Assembly: GCA_951813545.1 (NCBI GenBank)
Contig: OX638352.1
Coordinates: 5,365,966 to 5,429,965, forward strand
DNA length: 64,000 nt
Source of the DNA: an uncultured Poribacteria bacterium
Lineage (GTDB): Bacteria > Poribacteria > WGA-4E > WGA-3G
Reading direction: 5' to 3'
Of this stretch, positions 26,082 to 35,983 are shown piece after piece. Position 1 is the first letter of the stretch; each line of letters begins with the position of its first letter. The notes below the pieces were generated by a model that saw nothing but the letters and a program-made list of their open reading frames with translations, made no database searches and was not told where the DNA came from. The translations under genes and the position numbers were made by a program.

Positions 26082-27119
26082 ATGAGGGTTTTGATTATTG
26101 GTGGCACAGGGCTGATTAGCACTGCGATTACGCGCGCTCTCATCGAGCGTGGTGATGCTGTAACACTCTACAATCGTGGACAGACTCAGGCTGACATTCC
26201 AGAAGGATATAACGTCATTACTGGCGATCGGAAGGATTATGCCACTTTTGAAGCACAGATGGCGGAAGCCGGAAATTTCGACGCTGTTATTGACATGATC
26301 GGTTTCGTTCCAGCGGACGTTGAGAGTGCCATCCGCGCATTTCGCGGCAATATCGGACAGTTCATCTTCTGTAGTACAGTCGATGTCTATACAAAACCGG
26401 CACGCCGTTATCCAATCCGAGAGGATGCAGAACGGCAACCGATGCCATCTTTTCCTTATGCCTACAATAAAGCGAAGTGCGAACGGCTCTTGGAAGAGGC
26501 ACACGAACGGGCTGATTTTCCAGTTACGATTATCCGTCCTGCGCACACTTACGGTGAGGGGCGCGGATTGATCCATTCATTTGGACTCGGTGGTGCTTAT
26601 TACTTCAACCGCATACGGCTTGGGAAACCGATTATCACACACGGCGATGGTTCTTCGCTCTGGGCGGCGTGCCATCGGGATGACGTGGGGCGCGCATTCG
26701 CTGAGGCTGTTGGCAATGAAAAGACACTCGGTAAAGGTTACCACACGGCGAGCGAAGAACCAATGACGTGGAATCAGTACCATCAAACGGTAGCACAGGC
26801 GATGAACGCTCCTGAACCGGAGTTGATTCACATACCGACCGATTTCCTATTTGAGATTGCCCCAAAGGCAGCGGAATGGTGCCGAGAGAATTTCCAATAC
26901 AATAACATCTTCGATAACGCCGCGGCGAAAGCAGATCTGAACTTTCGCTGTACGATTCCATTTGTTGAGGGTGTGCAGCGTATTGTCGCTTGGCTGGATA
27001 CCCGTGATCGCATTCACAACAAAGATGAACCGGCGGTTTACGGCGAAATTATTGAAAGATGGAAACGTCTCAGTACAAAAGCCGGTTTTTTCGGTTCGTC
27101 TGACGGCGTAAAGGCGTAA
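26082..27119 (+). CDS. NAD-dependent epimerase/dehydratase family protein
   Basis: A 345-aa extended SDR. ATG 26082 (ribosome-binding site GGAGAC) puts the NAD-binding motif at the N-terminus: MRVLIIGGTGLISTAITRAL. Further features are DAVIDMIGFVPADVESAIRAF, FIFCSTVDVYTKPARRYPI, the Y-x-x-x-K pair PFPYAYNKAKCE-type sequence at YNKAK, and ITHGDGSSLWAACHRDDVG. It probably modifies a nucleotide sugar or related carbohydrate. Its stop codon abuts the start of the next gene, so the two are co-transcribed. The longer start at 26070 lacks support. Confidence 0.88.
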   Translation: MRVLIIGGTGLISTAITRALIERGDAVTLYNRGQTQADIPEGYNVITGDRKDYATFEAQMAEAGNFDAVIDMIGFVPADVESAIRAFRGNIGQFIFCSTVDVYTKPARRYPIREDAERQPMPSFPYAYNKAKCERLLEEAHERADFPVTIIRPAHTYGEGRGLIHSFGLGGAYYFNRIRLGKPIITHGDGSSLWAACHRDDVGRAFAEAVGNEKTLGKGYHTASEEPMTWNQYHQTVAQAMNAPEPELIHIPTDFLFEIAPKAAEWCRENFQYNNIFDNAAAKADLNFRCTIPFVEGVQRIVAWLDTRDRIHNKDEPAVYGEIIERWKRLSTKAGFFGSSDGVKA

Positions 27120-28097
27120 ATGCAGTATCCTATTTTTTATTTCAAGCAAAACTTGACTGTTTCGTTCCTCACGATAATATTGACACTTTTCACTATGACA
27201 ATAATACCAACCAATTCCGTAGCACAAGATACCGAGAAAACGCTCCCGAAAAAGATAATATTTGAAACAGATATGTGTTTCGACGTAGATGATGTCGGTG
27301 CATTGGCTGTGCTGCATACGCTTGCAGACAGCGGAGAAGCAGAAATCCTCGCGATTAGTTTCAACGAAGTACATCCAAACGGTGCCAACGCCATTCGCGC
27401 GATAAACACGTGGTATAATCGCGGTGAAATACCTATTGGTGTCTACAAAGGTGATCTCGCCAACCCTGATAAATCAAAATATCTGGATAGTCTCGCTAAC
27501 TTTCCGCACAATCCGCCTTCTATTGAATTATCCAGTTCTCTTGAACTCTATTTGCAAGTGTTAGCTGAACAACCGGATCATTCGGTAACGATTATCAGTG
27601 TCGGGTTTCTTAACAATCTCTATGACCTCTTGAAAGCCAATCCTAAGCTGATTGACCAAAAAGTTGCTGAACTCGTAGTGATGGCGGGGCTTGTCAACGA
27701 CAATTTCAACACGGTTCGTCACGACTTAGTTGATCAGACGGAAGAAGTAATCCGCAATTGGCCCACACGGCTTGTTATGAGTCAGCATGGTGGATCTGTC
27801 CGCACGGGTACGAAACTTGCAGAATCATCGGTTGAAAATCCGGTACGAGAAGCATATTATCAGTGGTTCAACGGACAGTACAAGGGACGTGCCAGTTGGG
27901 ATCAAGTTGCTGTTTTATATGGAGTGCGGGGTCTCGACGACTATTTCACTGAGGTTACAGAAGGCAGCGGGAGACTACTGAATGGTTTTGAGTGGAAGAT
28001 GAAACCCGGTTTTCGCTCTTATCTGGATCCGAAGTTGTCGGATAGTGAGTTTATCGAAATTATTGAGAATTTGATGGTTAAACCGCCGAGAAGATGA
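27120..28097 (+). CDS. Inosine/uridine-preferring nucleoside hydrolase-like protein, exported
   Basis: A 325-aa protein whose ATG follows directly after the upstream TAA. An N-terminal hydrophobic segment (FLTIILTLFTMTII) then SVAQ suggests export. The catalytic calcium site FETDMCFDVDDVGALAVLH replaces the usual DxDxxxDD spacing with a close variant. Further parts are AISFNEVHPNGANAI, VTIISVGFLNNLYDLL and a C-terminal DQVAVLYGVRG matching the family D-x-x-A motif. It would split nucleosides into ribose and base. A GH gene follows 16 bp later. Confidence 0.85.
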   Translation: MQYPIFYFKQNLTVSFLTIILTLFTMTIIPTNSVAQDTEKTLPKKIIFETDMCFDVDDVGALAVLHTLADSGEAEILAISFNEVHPNGANAIRAINTWYNRGEIPIGVYKGDLANPDKSKYLDSLANFPHNPPSIELSSSLELYLQVLAEQPDHSVTIISVGFLNNLYDLLKANPKLIDQKVAELVVMAGLVNDNFNTVRHDLVDQTEEVIRNWPTRLVMSQHGGSVRTGTKLAESSVENPVREAYYQWFNGQYKGRASWDQVAVLYGVRGLDDYFTEVTEGSGRLLNGFEWKMKPGFRSYLDPKLSDSEFIEIIENLMVKPPRR

Positions 28098-28113
28098 AAG
28101 GAGCATCCGTACA

Positions 28114-29187
28114 ATGGCAGACTTTTACACAATTGAGAAGCGAGACGGGCGTTGGTGGTTCATCACACCTGACGGCGCGCGGTTCTGGTCCATCGGCATG
28201 AACCATATCGACTCGGCTGCGTTGCGGTATGCAGCATCGGACGATGTGTGGAACCGAGAGTTCGGCAACAGCCATGAACATTGGCTGCGCACAGTCGCCA
28301 ATGACTTGCGGGATTGGGGCTTTAACACGATTGGCTGGACCCAGGAGGTCGTGATTATCACCGAAGGCTACCACCGCCATTCACGGGCCTTTACCTATGA
28401 GGAATACCAATGGGCAGATATGCCTTACTGCCACCTGCTACCTTTCACCGAGGCACATCAGTGGCAGGTTGAGGTCCGTATGCCCGACCTGATGCATGCC
28501 GACTTCGAGGCGTGGTGCGACTATGTCGCCCGCGATGCGTGCGCACGCTTGCGCGACGATCCGAAGCTGATCGGCTATTTCTACTGCGATTGTCCGCAGT
28601 GGGTGCACACCTCGCCTGCCACGAAGTGGCGTGGGTCGTTGGTTGATCCAAGCCTGCTCGAATCAGAGGCAGGTCGCCGCGAACTCTCTGCTATTGCCAA
28701 ACACTACTACAAGGTTACCCATGACGCGATCCGCCGCTACGACCCGAACCACCTGATCCTCGGTGACCGATGGGAGGCAAACGCAGTGCTACCCGATGAA
28801 GTCGTCCGTGCGGCATTGCCCTACGTCGATGTGCTCAGTTTTCAATGTTTTGGCACAGTGGAGAATATCGCCACGAAGATGCGGCACTGGGCAGACTTCG
28901 CAGACAAACCGGTTCTGCTGGCAGACGCGGCGGGTCACATACGTTCACACGGCGATACCGGCTGGCCCCCGACAGCGGATCGCTTGCACGACACAGATCA
29001 CTATCGCCCAGTGATGGACGCGCTGTGGGATATCCCACAATGCGTTGGATACCACCTGTGTGGTGCCTACATTAAGAACAACGCACGCAAGTACGGATTT
29101 CGCGACCACGCAAACAATCAGATTAACGAGACGGTGGCTGGTATTCGCGCCGTCAACACCGAAATGCAGCGGAGACAAAACCGATGA
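28114..29187 (+). CDS. Agarase-like clan GH-A glycoside hydrolase
   Basis: A 357-aa protein with ribosome-binding site AAAGGAGC. The N-terminal DGRWWFITPDGARFWSIGMNHID is typical of agarase-like glycoside hydrolases; a TIM barrel follows with DWGFNTIGW, LIGYFYCDCPQW and YVDVLSFQCFG. No signal peptide is seen, so it may act on imported oligosaccharides. The expected catalytic glutamates are not clear: the position after LIGYF reads CD rather than an N-E pair. Codon use is more GC-rich than in the neighbours. It forms an apparent operon with the epimerase and nucleoside hydrolase. Confidence 0.75.
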   Translation: MADFYTIEKRDGRWWFITPDGARFWSIGMNHIDSAALRYAASDDVWNREFGNSHEHWLRTVANDLRDWGFNTIGWTQEVVIITEGYHRHSRAFTYEEYQWADMPYCHLLPFTEAHQWQVEVRMPDLMHADFEAWCDYVARDACARLRDDPKLIGYFYCDCPQWVHTSPATKWRGSLVDPSLLESEAGRRELSAIAKHYYKVTHDAIRRYDPNHLILGDRWEANAVLPDEVVRAALPYVDVLSFQCFGTVENIATKMRHWADFADKPVLLADAAGHIRSHGDTGWPPTADRLHDTDHYRPVMDALWDIPQCVGYHLCGAYIKNNARKYGFRDHANNQINETVAGIRAVNTEMQRRQNR

Positions 29188-29624
29188 CACCCTCCACGCA
29201 TTCAATCCCAAAAAAACAACTTGCCTCATCTTCGCTACTACGGTATACTATTTAAACCAGTTTAGGGTGCACTGCTATGAACAACACACGTTGTTTCTGC
29301 CACTCTCCCACCGTATCTGGGGGATAAATAAACCTTTCAATGAGATTTTGTCGAAAGTGACGATTTGTAGCACATTTTTCACATTAGTACGCCGCTCCTC
29401 GTTTGTCAGATTTCCACGCTGTGGTATACTGTTGAAAACAACATACGAGGAAATTTAATGCCAAAACACATTTTACCTGTAGTGATTTTTGCAATTGCAG
29501 TTTCGCTCGCGAATGCACAATGCTTAGGAGTGAATATGATTGAACAGTGGGGTATATATGAAGTTACCTTGGATGGACCGGATACCGGTAATCCGTTCAC
29601 TGATGTCCAATTAACAGCAGAATT

Positions 29625-30534
29625 TATAGTGTCTATTAGAATTAAAGAGACATTTTTTTCATTTTGTAATAGAATGTGTCTATTATGGCATATTCAACAG
29701 ATTTACGCAAACGCGTTTTAGATTTTATTGAAGCCGGCGGGAAAAAAGCCGAAGCCGCCCGTCGTTTTTCCGTGGAGCGTTCAACGATTTATAGATGGTT
29801 AGCTGCTGAAGACCCGTTTGCGACCCAAAAACCGGGTCCCAAAAACATGAGAGTGCTTGACGAGGCAGCACTGAAAAAACATGTCGCCGATTTTCCAGAC
29901 TTGACGCAAAACGAGCGGGCCTCACATTTCGGTGTTTCAGAGTCTTCTATAGCTTATGGGCTGCGCAAACTCGGTATCAGACGAAAAAAAAAACAATCGG
30001 ATATAAGGAGCGGTGCGATGAGAAACGTCAAGTCTACCTTCAAGCACTCGCCGAGAAACACACCGCTGGAAAAAAGATAGCTTATGTTGATGAATGCGGT
30101 TTTCGTGCTGAGAGTTATAGACGTCATGGCTACGCTCGGAAAGGTGAATGTGTTTTAGGTTTGATCTCAGGCAGAAGGACACGAACGACGACGTTGGTCG
30201 CTGCGCGTATCGGTTCAACTTTTACGGCACCTTGTTTGTTTGATGGAAGCTGCGATGCTGCGTGTTTCAACGCATGGCTTGAAGCCTATTTATGTCCACG
30301 GCTGTCTGTCTCAGATGTCGTTGTTCTTGATAATGCGAAGATTCACAAGACGCATCGGACTCGTGAGTTGATAGAAGCATCGGGCGCAGAAGTATTGTTT
30401 TTGCCACCTTATTCACCCGACTACAATCCGATTGAACACGACTTTGCCAATATCAAACGTCTCAGAGAATACAATGCTGATATAACCATTGATGAAGTTA
30501 TAAACTTGTATCATTAATTCTAAAGTTTACTATA
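29625..30534 (+). mobile_element. IS630-family insertion sequence
   Basis: The element is 910 bp counting both TA target copies. The left end TATAGTGTCTATTAGAATTA (29625) and the inverted right end TATAGTAAACTTTAGAATTA (30534 inward) are imperfect terminal repeats over about 27 bp. Target is TA, duplicated. It encodes one transposase in two frames. MITEs at 22623, 23998 and 34459 share its end sequence. Confidence 0.9.
29685..30517 (+). CDS. IS630 transposase, -1 frameshift at A10 run
   Basis: The first frame (ATG 29685 to stop 30080) encodes the helix-turn-helix part: LRKRVLDFIEAGGKKAEAARRFSVERSTIYRW. At 29984-29993 there are ten A. Reading -1 there continues as TIGYKERCDEKRQVYLQALA into the DDE domain, giving about 277 aa. 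All three catalytic residues are present: D in IAYVDECGF, D in VVVLDNAKIHKTHR, E in DYNPIEHDF. The long A run and the intact second frame suggest programmed frameshifting or transcriptional slippage, known in several IS families, rather than decay. Confidence 0.85.
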
Positions 30535-32917
30535 AACAAAACAGTCGGACTTTTGAGCCGCACGGGTTCTACGATGGAAATGGGGTTTACAAAATCCGGT
30601 TCATGCCCGACGCAATCGGCGAATGGACGTACACAACAAAAAGTAATAGCACCGAACTCGACGGAAAGACAGGGCAATTTACATGCGTCGAACCGTCCGA
30701 TGGAAACCACGGACCCGTACAAATCTACAAAGATTACTACTTGCAATACGCCGATGGAACACCGTATCATCAGTTTGGAACGACGTGTTATGCGTGGGCA
30801 CATCAAGGCGAGGCAATGGAGGCACAGACGCTCGAAACCCTCATCGAGGCACCTTTCAACAAGATGCGAATGTGCATTTTCCCAAAAGATTACGTCTACA
30901 ACAAAAATGAACCCGTCCACTACCCGTTTGAAGGGCAACCCCTAAAAGATTGGGATTTCACAAAATTCAACCCCGAATTTTGGCAGCATTTTGAACAGCG
31001 CGTCCAAGACCTATTAGACCTCGGCATAGAGGCAGACATCATCCTATTTCATACTTATGATCGGTGGGATTTTGAGAATATGGATGCCGACAGCGATGAT
31101 CGCTATATCCGTTATGCTGTCGCACGTTTAGCGGCATTTCGTAACGTCTGGTGGTCCCTCGCAAATGAATTTGACATCATGCCTGCAAAAGAAGAATCAG
31201 ATTGGGATCGGTTTTTCCAGATTATTCGCGACGATGATCCATATCAACGTCTTCGTGGCATCCATAACTGCAGAAGTTGGTATGATCACAGCAAACCGTG
31301 GGTAACACATACGAGTATTCAGACCTCCAACATGGCACAAGGTATCCGCTATCGCACACAGTATGGAAAGCCTGTTATCTACGACGAGTGCCGTTATGAA
31401 GGCGATATTCCTCAAGGGTGGGGAAATATCACCGCAGAAGAGATGGTGCAACACTTTTGGGCAGGTACTGTTTCTGGGTGCTATGTCGGGCATGGGGAGA
31501 CATACAAACATCCAGAAGACCTCCTCTGGTGGGCAAAAGGCGGTGTCCTGCGCGGTGAGAGCCCACCTCGGATCACGTTCCTCAAGGACTTCATGGCTGA
31601 CGCACCCGCGTTTGATATGCTTGAACCGATCGGTGATGAAGCAGGACGATATGTTCTTGCCAAGCAGGGGGAATACTATCTGACTTACACAACCGCACCG
31701 CAAACTTTAACACTGGATTTGCAAGGGGAGCAACCCTATAAAGTTGATCGCGTGGATACGTGGAACATGAAAGTTGTCCCAGTCGGCACAGCACAACCCG
31801 GGGAATATACGTTCGCTGCACCGCACGGTGATTTTGCGTATCGCTTTACACCATACGCACCGGGTGAGAAACTCCGTCCGGAGGCAAAAGCGTCCGCTGA
31901 TGTGCTACAAGGCAGTGCCCCACTCACAGTGACCTTCTCAGCAGCAGGGGATCTAACATACCATTGGAATTTCGGAGACGGGGCAACATCCACCGAATCG
32001 AATCCGATACACGTTTACGAAAGCCTTGGTCAATACGTTGCAACGCTCACGGTAATGGATGCAGAGGGTGACACAGCAACGACATCCCTCGCAATCCATG
32101 TATCACCGGAGGCACCGACTGACATCGGAAGGCACACGGAATTCCCCGGTTCGCGCGATGGACTCGTGTTTCTCTGGCACAACGGACTTGAGGGCAGTGG
32201 AGAGATTGAACCGCGTGGAGATGCGAGAATCGGTGAGGACGGACAGATGGATTTGACGGGTGGTGCCTTCCTCACTAAGGGTGTAAATGACGCGCTTCTC
32301 GAAGCATGTCAGGCGAGCAATCAATTGACGCTTGAGTGTCTCGTTACAACGGATAATCTGGATCAGGATGGTCCCGCACGGATTATATCGTTCTCAAATG
32401 ATATTACCCATCGCAATTTTACCTTTGGACAGGATGGCAGTCGTTTTGCCGTGAGAATCCGTACGCCGCGGACCGGCGCGAATGCTATGGGTGGTGAGTT
32501 CTCTTTCGGGAAAATTGAATCGGGAAGACCGACGCACGTCATCGTCAGTTATTTTGATGGAAACGTCTATTGCTACATTGATGGTGAACTCGCCTATGTC
32601 AGCAACGGAATCCAAGGAGATTTCAGCAATTGGGAACGCTATCCGTTGCTCTTCGGTGATGAGGCGAGTGGTGGCAGGAATTGGGAAGGCAAGCTGAGCC
32701 GTGTTGCGATTTACAGCCGGTTTGTCGGCGTAGAGGAGGCAACGCATAAGTTTAAATTGGTTCAAAAATGAAGGTGTTAGGCACACTCCGTTGTGCCGCC
32801 CACTAAGAGGTTGAAAGCACTATAGGGCGAGGTTTCCATGCCTCGTCCATGTCGTTTTGTCCTGTTATCAGAAAAAGCGTAAGGCGAATTTTTGATGGGG
32901 GTAGATCAGAACCCGCT

Positions 32918-33718
32918 TTACTTTTTTATCAGCATTTCGACGATATCCTCAGGCAATTCAACCCCAATTTCCTCTTCAAATTTCTCAACAGTCTCATAAT
33001 GATCATGAACGAAATTAGTGATATCCAATCCCTTATTTTGGGCTGTAGCAAAGTCTGTTTTAGCATTTTCCCAATCTTGCAAGCGCAGCCAAACTAAACC
33101 TCGACAATGATAATTTATATTATCATCTGGCTTCAATTCTATTGCTTTAGTATAGTCATTGATGGCAAGGTCAAAGTCCCATCTATCTAGGTAAGCACCA
33201 GCGCGATTAGTATAGTCAGTAGCATTATTTGGATCAAGTCTTATCGCCCAAGTATAGTCTTGAATAGCCCAATCAATCTCGCCTTTGCTAAGGTAAGCAA
33301 AACCGCGGCGAGCGTAACCTTCGGCTGCGTATGGTTCGAGTTCTATCATTTTGTCATAGTCTTCAATGGCTAAATCAATTTCGCCCTTGCCAAAAAGGTA
33401 CGTAAAGCCTCGTCTTTCATAACCGCGAGGATTATCCGGTTCAAGTTCAATTACTGTGTTATATTCTGTGATGACCTCGTCAACTTTATCTACTCCGTAC
33501 GCAAGACGGTAAGCATCAGCATGATAGTAATAAGCTTCGGCGAGCGTGGGATTGTCGGGTTCTAACGATATAACTTCATCGTAGTAAACAATAGCGCCTT
33601 CCCATTTGCCTTCTTGGTGTGCCTCAATACCCCGTTGTAAATAGTCTTGAACATCAGGTTCAATGTAAGATCTGTCATGCGCTCGTAGGCGTGCAAAACC
33701 GTCAAAGTCAGGAAACAT
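32918..33718 (-). CDS. TPR-repeat protein, N-terminally truncated FRG-TPR relative
   Basis: A 266-aa product if started at ATG 33718 (AGAGG upstream); the open frame extends to TTG 33790. Six or so TPR units follow (AIVYYDEVISLEPDN, AIEDYDKMIELEP, AIQDYTWAIRLDPNN, AINDYTKAIELKPDD). The end, FEEEIGVELPEDIVEML, is a tail common to bacterial TPR proteins. The N-terminal stretch SGITEARMFPDFDGFARL resembles the last part of an FRG domain (usually GI..A.LFPDLDGLA), so the gene seems to have lost most of an FRG domain. It is cytoplasmic. Confidence 0.65.
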   Translation of the reverse strand: MFPDFDGFARLRAHDRSYIEPDVQDYLQRGIEAHQEGKWEGAIVYYDEVISLEPDNPTLAEAYYYHADAYRLAYGVDKVDEVITEYNTVIELEPDNPRGYERRGFTYLFGKGEIDLAIEDYDKMIELEPYAAEGYARRGFAYLSKGEIDWAIQDYTWAIRLDPNNATDYTNRAGAYLDRWDFDLAINDYTKAIELKPDDNINYHCRGLVWLRLQDWENAKTDFATAQNKGLDITNFVHDHYETVEKFEEEIGVELPEDIVEMLIKK

Positions 33719-33893
33719 TCTTGCCTCTGTAATACCTGAAAATCTTTCAAGAGAGGTAATGACGATAGCATCATTTTTTGCCAAGTTCAATGAAAAAACA
33801 AACTCGCAGAATATTAATGTCAGTGTTCAAGAGGATACATCCCTGCCTTTCGACAAGGCAGCATAAGTTTACAATATCGTCCAAACTTTAGTA

Positions 33894-34448
33894 ATGATAA
33901 TGACAGGGCACGACCAAGCGATGTCCGTATCCTATCAACGGTTAGCCGACCGCAATTCGCAGGCATCGGGGTTCAGCAGTGAGGAACGTGCAGCCCTTCG
34001 GAAATACATCCTCGATCACAACGGCATGCTGTTCTTCGACTACTGTGGTGACGGCGGTAATGAGAAATCGTTTGCGACGCTCGTAGAAACAGAGTTACGC
34101 ACGGTGTTCCCTGAGTATCCGATGAAAACCCTGGACGATATGCGACATGAGATTTTTCAGTGCTATTTCAAACTGAAAAAAACGCCTGTCGGAGGTTCAA
34201 CGTTCTGGGGAACAGGTTACAAGGGCGGGAACGAAAAATGGCGACATATTAAAGGTATCTCAGTCCCAGGACGATTAGGCAAGCCTCGCTTAGCAGTCGT
34301 GTTTTGTCCGCTTGATTACTTATGCAGTATGGAAACCGCCGAGGTTGATAGCCGCGCGCCACTCGCAGCGAGGCGTTCTTCGGATGTTTATCGGTTCATG
34401 ACAAACATGTTTATCTACCAAATGAGACAAAGAGCCAATAATAATTAA
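33894..34448 (+). CDS. DUF4159 protein, N-terminally truncated
   Basis: A 184-aa product beginning MIMTGHDQ, where DUF4159 proteins normally have about 60-70 residues before the MTGH strand. The rest fits the family: SSEERAALRKYILDHNGMLFFDYCG, RTVFPEYPMKTLDDMRHEIF, and LGKPRLAVVFCPLDYLCSMET. An in-frame TAA lies about 35 bp upstream of the start, so the missing part is not nearby. Probably a non-functional remnant or shortened form. It is back to back with the truncated TPR gene, and the 175 bp between them may mark a deletion junction. Confidence 0.7.
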   Translation: MIMTGHDQAMSVSYQRLADRNSQASGFSSEERAALRKYILDHNGMLFFDYCGDGGNEKSFATLVETELRTVFPEYPMKTLDDMRHEIFQCYFKLKKTPVGGSTFWGTGYKGGNEKWRHIKGISVPGRLGKPRLAVVFCPLDYLCSMETAEVDSRAPLAARRSSDVYRFMTNMFIYQMRQRANNN

Positions 34449-34458
34449 CGGTGAGAAC

Positions 34459-34577
34459 TATAGTAAAGCCCACAATTAATTATACCGCCAAAGATTGGCG
34501 AGGATTGTATCATCGCCAGCGGCGGTAAGGTGTTTTATGTTTTTGAGAGTGCCCATTTATTTTCGGGTTTTACTATG
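34459..34577. mobile_element. IS630-related MITE, copy 3
   Basis: Starts TATAGTAAAGCCCACAATTA and ends TTTTACTATG (last base changed). Internal TGGCGAGGATTG and CGCCAGCGGCGGTAAGGTG match the other copies. It lies just after the DUF4159 stop. Confidence 0.8.
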
Positions 34578-34598
34578 AACACCATCTATGTGGCAAAA

Positions 34599-34619
34599 GG
34601 CGCGCTTACAAAGCGCGCC
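34599..34619. repeat. Interspersed hairpin repeat (GGCGCGCTT family)
   Basis: GGCGCGCTT (34599-34607), ACA, AAGCGCGCC (34611-34619), a perfect 9-bp stem. A damaged relative is at 17264. It could also terminate transcription between the convergent DUF4159 and reductase genes. Confidence 0.65.
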
Positions 34620-34677
34620 AGCACAGATGAAGCATCACAGTCCCACTCTGTAAGTGTGAATTATTACATCTACCGCA

Positions 34678-35448
34678 CTATTCCTTAATCACAAAGAATT
34701 TTTCCTCTTTGATTCGCTCTTCAGGGAAACGCGCACGCGCCCAGATCGCTTTTGAATTCTCGATCATCTGTGGATGCCCACACGCATAGACGACCGCATT
34801 CGTGTGATCGTAACCGAGTTGATCGCCATACTTCCGAATCACATCTTCGGCACGTCCGCTCTCACCTTGCCACTCTGGATCCTCCCACGGACGACTCGCC
34901 GTCGGGACAAATGTGAACCACTCTTCCTGCGCTGCGAGTTCGTTGAGTTCATCCATGTAATACCCAAGTTCCCACGAACGGCTGGCACCGACAATTGCTA
35001 AGATCTGATGTTGACTCGTTTTTCCCTGTTCCTGCTCAATTTTTTGTGTCCGTGCGATGCTAATATACGGAGCAGCACCTGTGACAGTTCCCGCCATCAC
35101 GTGGCGCGTCATCCCGCTTTCCGTGTCTAAGACAAATTTTCCGACGAGGCGGTCCCGGATAAACACGCTGTCCCCCAATTTCAGTTCCCAAAACAGCGGT
35201 GTTGTTGCCCCCTCAGGCACCAATTCCACGAAAACTTCCATAAATGGCTCGTGCGGTGAGGAGACGATCGAATATGGACGCTGGACAATCTTTTCACCAA
35301 TCTGAAAACCGATCGTGGCGTATTGCCCGGGTATAAACGGTAACTGCTTATCAACACGGAATTTGAACGCAGCTAAATCTTCAGAAAAATCCTCGCGCTC
35401 AATCAGTTCGCCTTTACAATATTGCGCTCTGGCGCGTCTTCTTTGCAT
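34678..35448 (-). CDS. Ferredoxin-NADP reductase-like flavoprotein
   Basis: A 256-aa FNR-fold protein. ATG 35448 (AGGGAA upstream) is preferred; the open frame extends to 35595 but that part encodes repeat sequence. It shows the FAD motif RPYSIVSSP, the GQYATIGF strand, GTVTGAAPYISI for the NAD(P) pyrophosphate loop, a conserved YACGHPQMIENSK and terminal aromatic-containing EEKFFVIKE. It would pass electrons between NADPH and ferredoxin or flavodoxin. No redox partner gene is adjacent. Confidence 0.88.
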   Translation of the reverse strand: MQRRRARAQYCKGELIEREDFSEDLAAFKFRVDKQLPFIPGQYATIGFQIGEKIVQRPYSIVSSPHEPFMEVFVELVPEGATTPLFWELKLGDSVFIRDRLVGKFVLDTESGMTRHVMAGTVTGAAPYISIARTQKIEQEQGKTSQHQILAIVGASRSWELGYYMDELNELAAQEEWFTFVPTASRPWEDPEWQGESGRAEDVIRKYGDQLGYDHTNAVVYACGHPQMIENSKAIWARARFPEERIKEEKFFVIKE

Positions 35449-35983
35449 AATTGTTCCCTTCAAATTTTCTATAGCAAGTTTAACCCCTTCCCTGTAACGG
35501 GTAGGGACCCCGGCGTTACAAACTACGCCGAAAAAAAATGATAGAATTTTGATGACCTTTTCACATATTATACCGAAAACGAAAATCAAGATCAAGTCTT
35601 TTTATGTGATTGGTATCAGTTATCAGTTTTCGGTTGTCAGTTATAAGATGTTTATGACAACATCAGAAGCCGTTCTAACTGACAACTGACGATCAATAAC
35701 CCTTATGTGTCGGAATTCAGAGATCCATCCTACAGCCGACTGAATGCCTCTGATACTTGACTTCCAGAGATATTTCATGTTAAAATGAAATACGAACGAT
35801 GAATCAAATCTGCCCCATTTCGTGCAATCCGGCACGTGGTATGTCTAATTTTGTGCAGTACCCTATGTATTTTTCCAAGAGACCCACCGATGCGGTATCG
35901 TTCAAATCGGCACAAAATTTGCTAACAAATATGATATAGACATCCCAACGATAAAACGACTTCCTAAAAAGGAGTTCAGGTTC
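35449..35983. other. Intergenic region with hairpins
   Basis: Contains a CCGGCGTTACAAACTACGCCG hairpin (about 35512-35532) followed by eight A, which on the minus strand reads as a hairpin preceded by T. A second inverted pair is GTTGTCAGTTA (35633-35643) with TAACTGACAAC (35676-35686), set within a TCAGTTATCAG-type repeat that also appears near 46100. I see no coding sequence and no clear promoter for the WD40 gene. Confidence 0.5.

Larger units (their letters stand above)
29458..32771 (+). pseudogene. DUF5060/DUF4038 glycoside hydrolase split by IS630
   Basis: The 5' part (29458-29626) encodes a signal peptide (MPKHILPVVIFAIAVSLANA) and the start of DUF5060 (VNMIEQWGIYEVTLDGPD). The 3' part (30535-32771) continues with NSRTFEPHGFYDGNGVYKI. 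Deleting 29627-30534 joins them in frame as 801 codons. The remainder holds DUF4038 with FGTTCYAWAHQG, putative catalytic glutamates in SLANEFD and YDECRYEGD, a PKD domain (APLTVTFSAAGDLTYHWNFG) around residue 500, and a LamG domain at the end. A remnant could be translated from ATG 30603 but would lack export. Probably an exported glycosidase in its intact form. Confidence 0.88.

Noticed and set aside
27120..27409. Minus-strand open frames within the nucleoside hydrolase gene and similar antisense frames elsewhere
   Set aside because: They are complements of well-supported genes, without ribosome-binding sites or recognisable domains.
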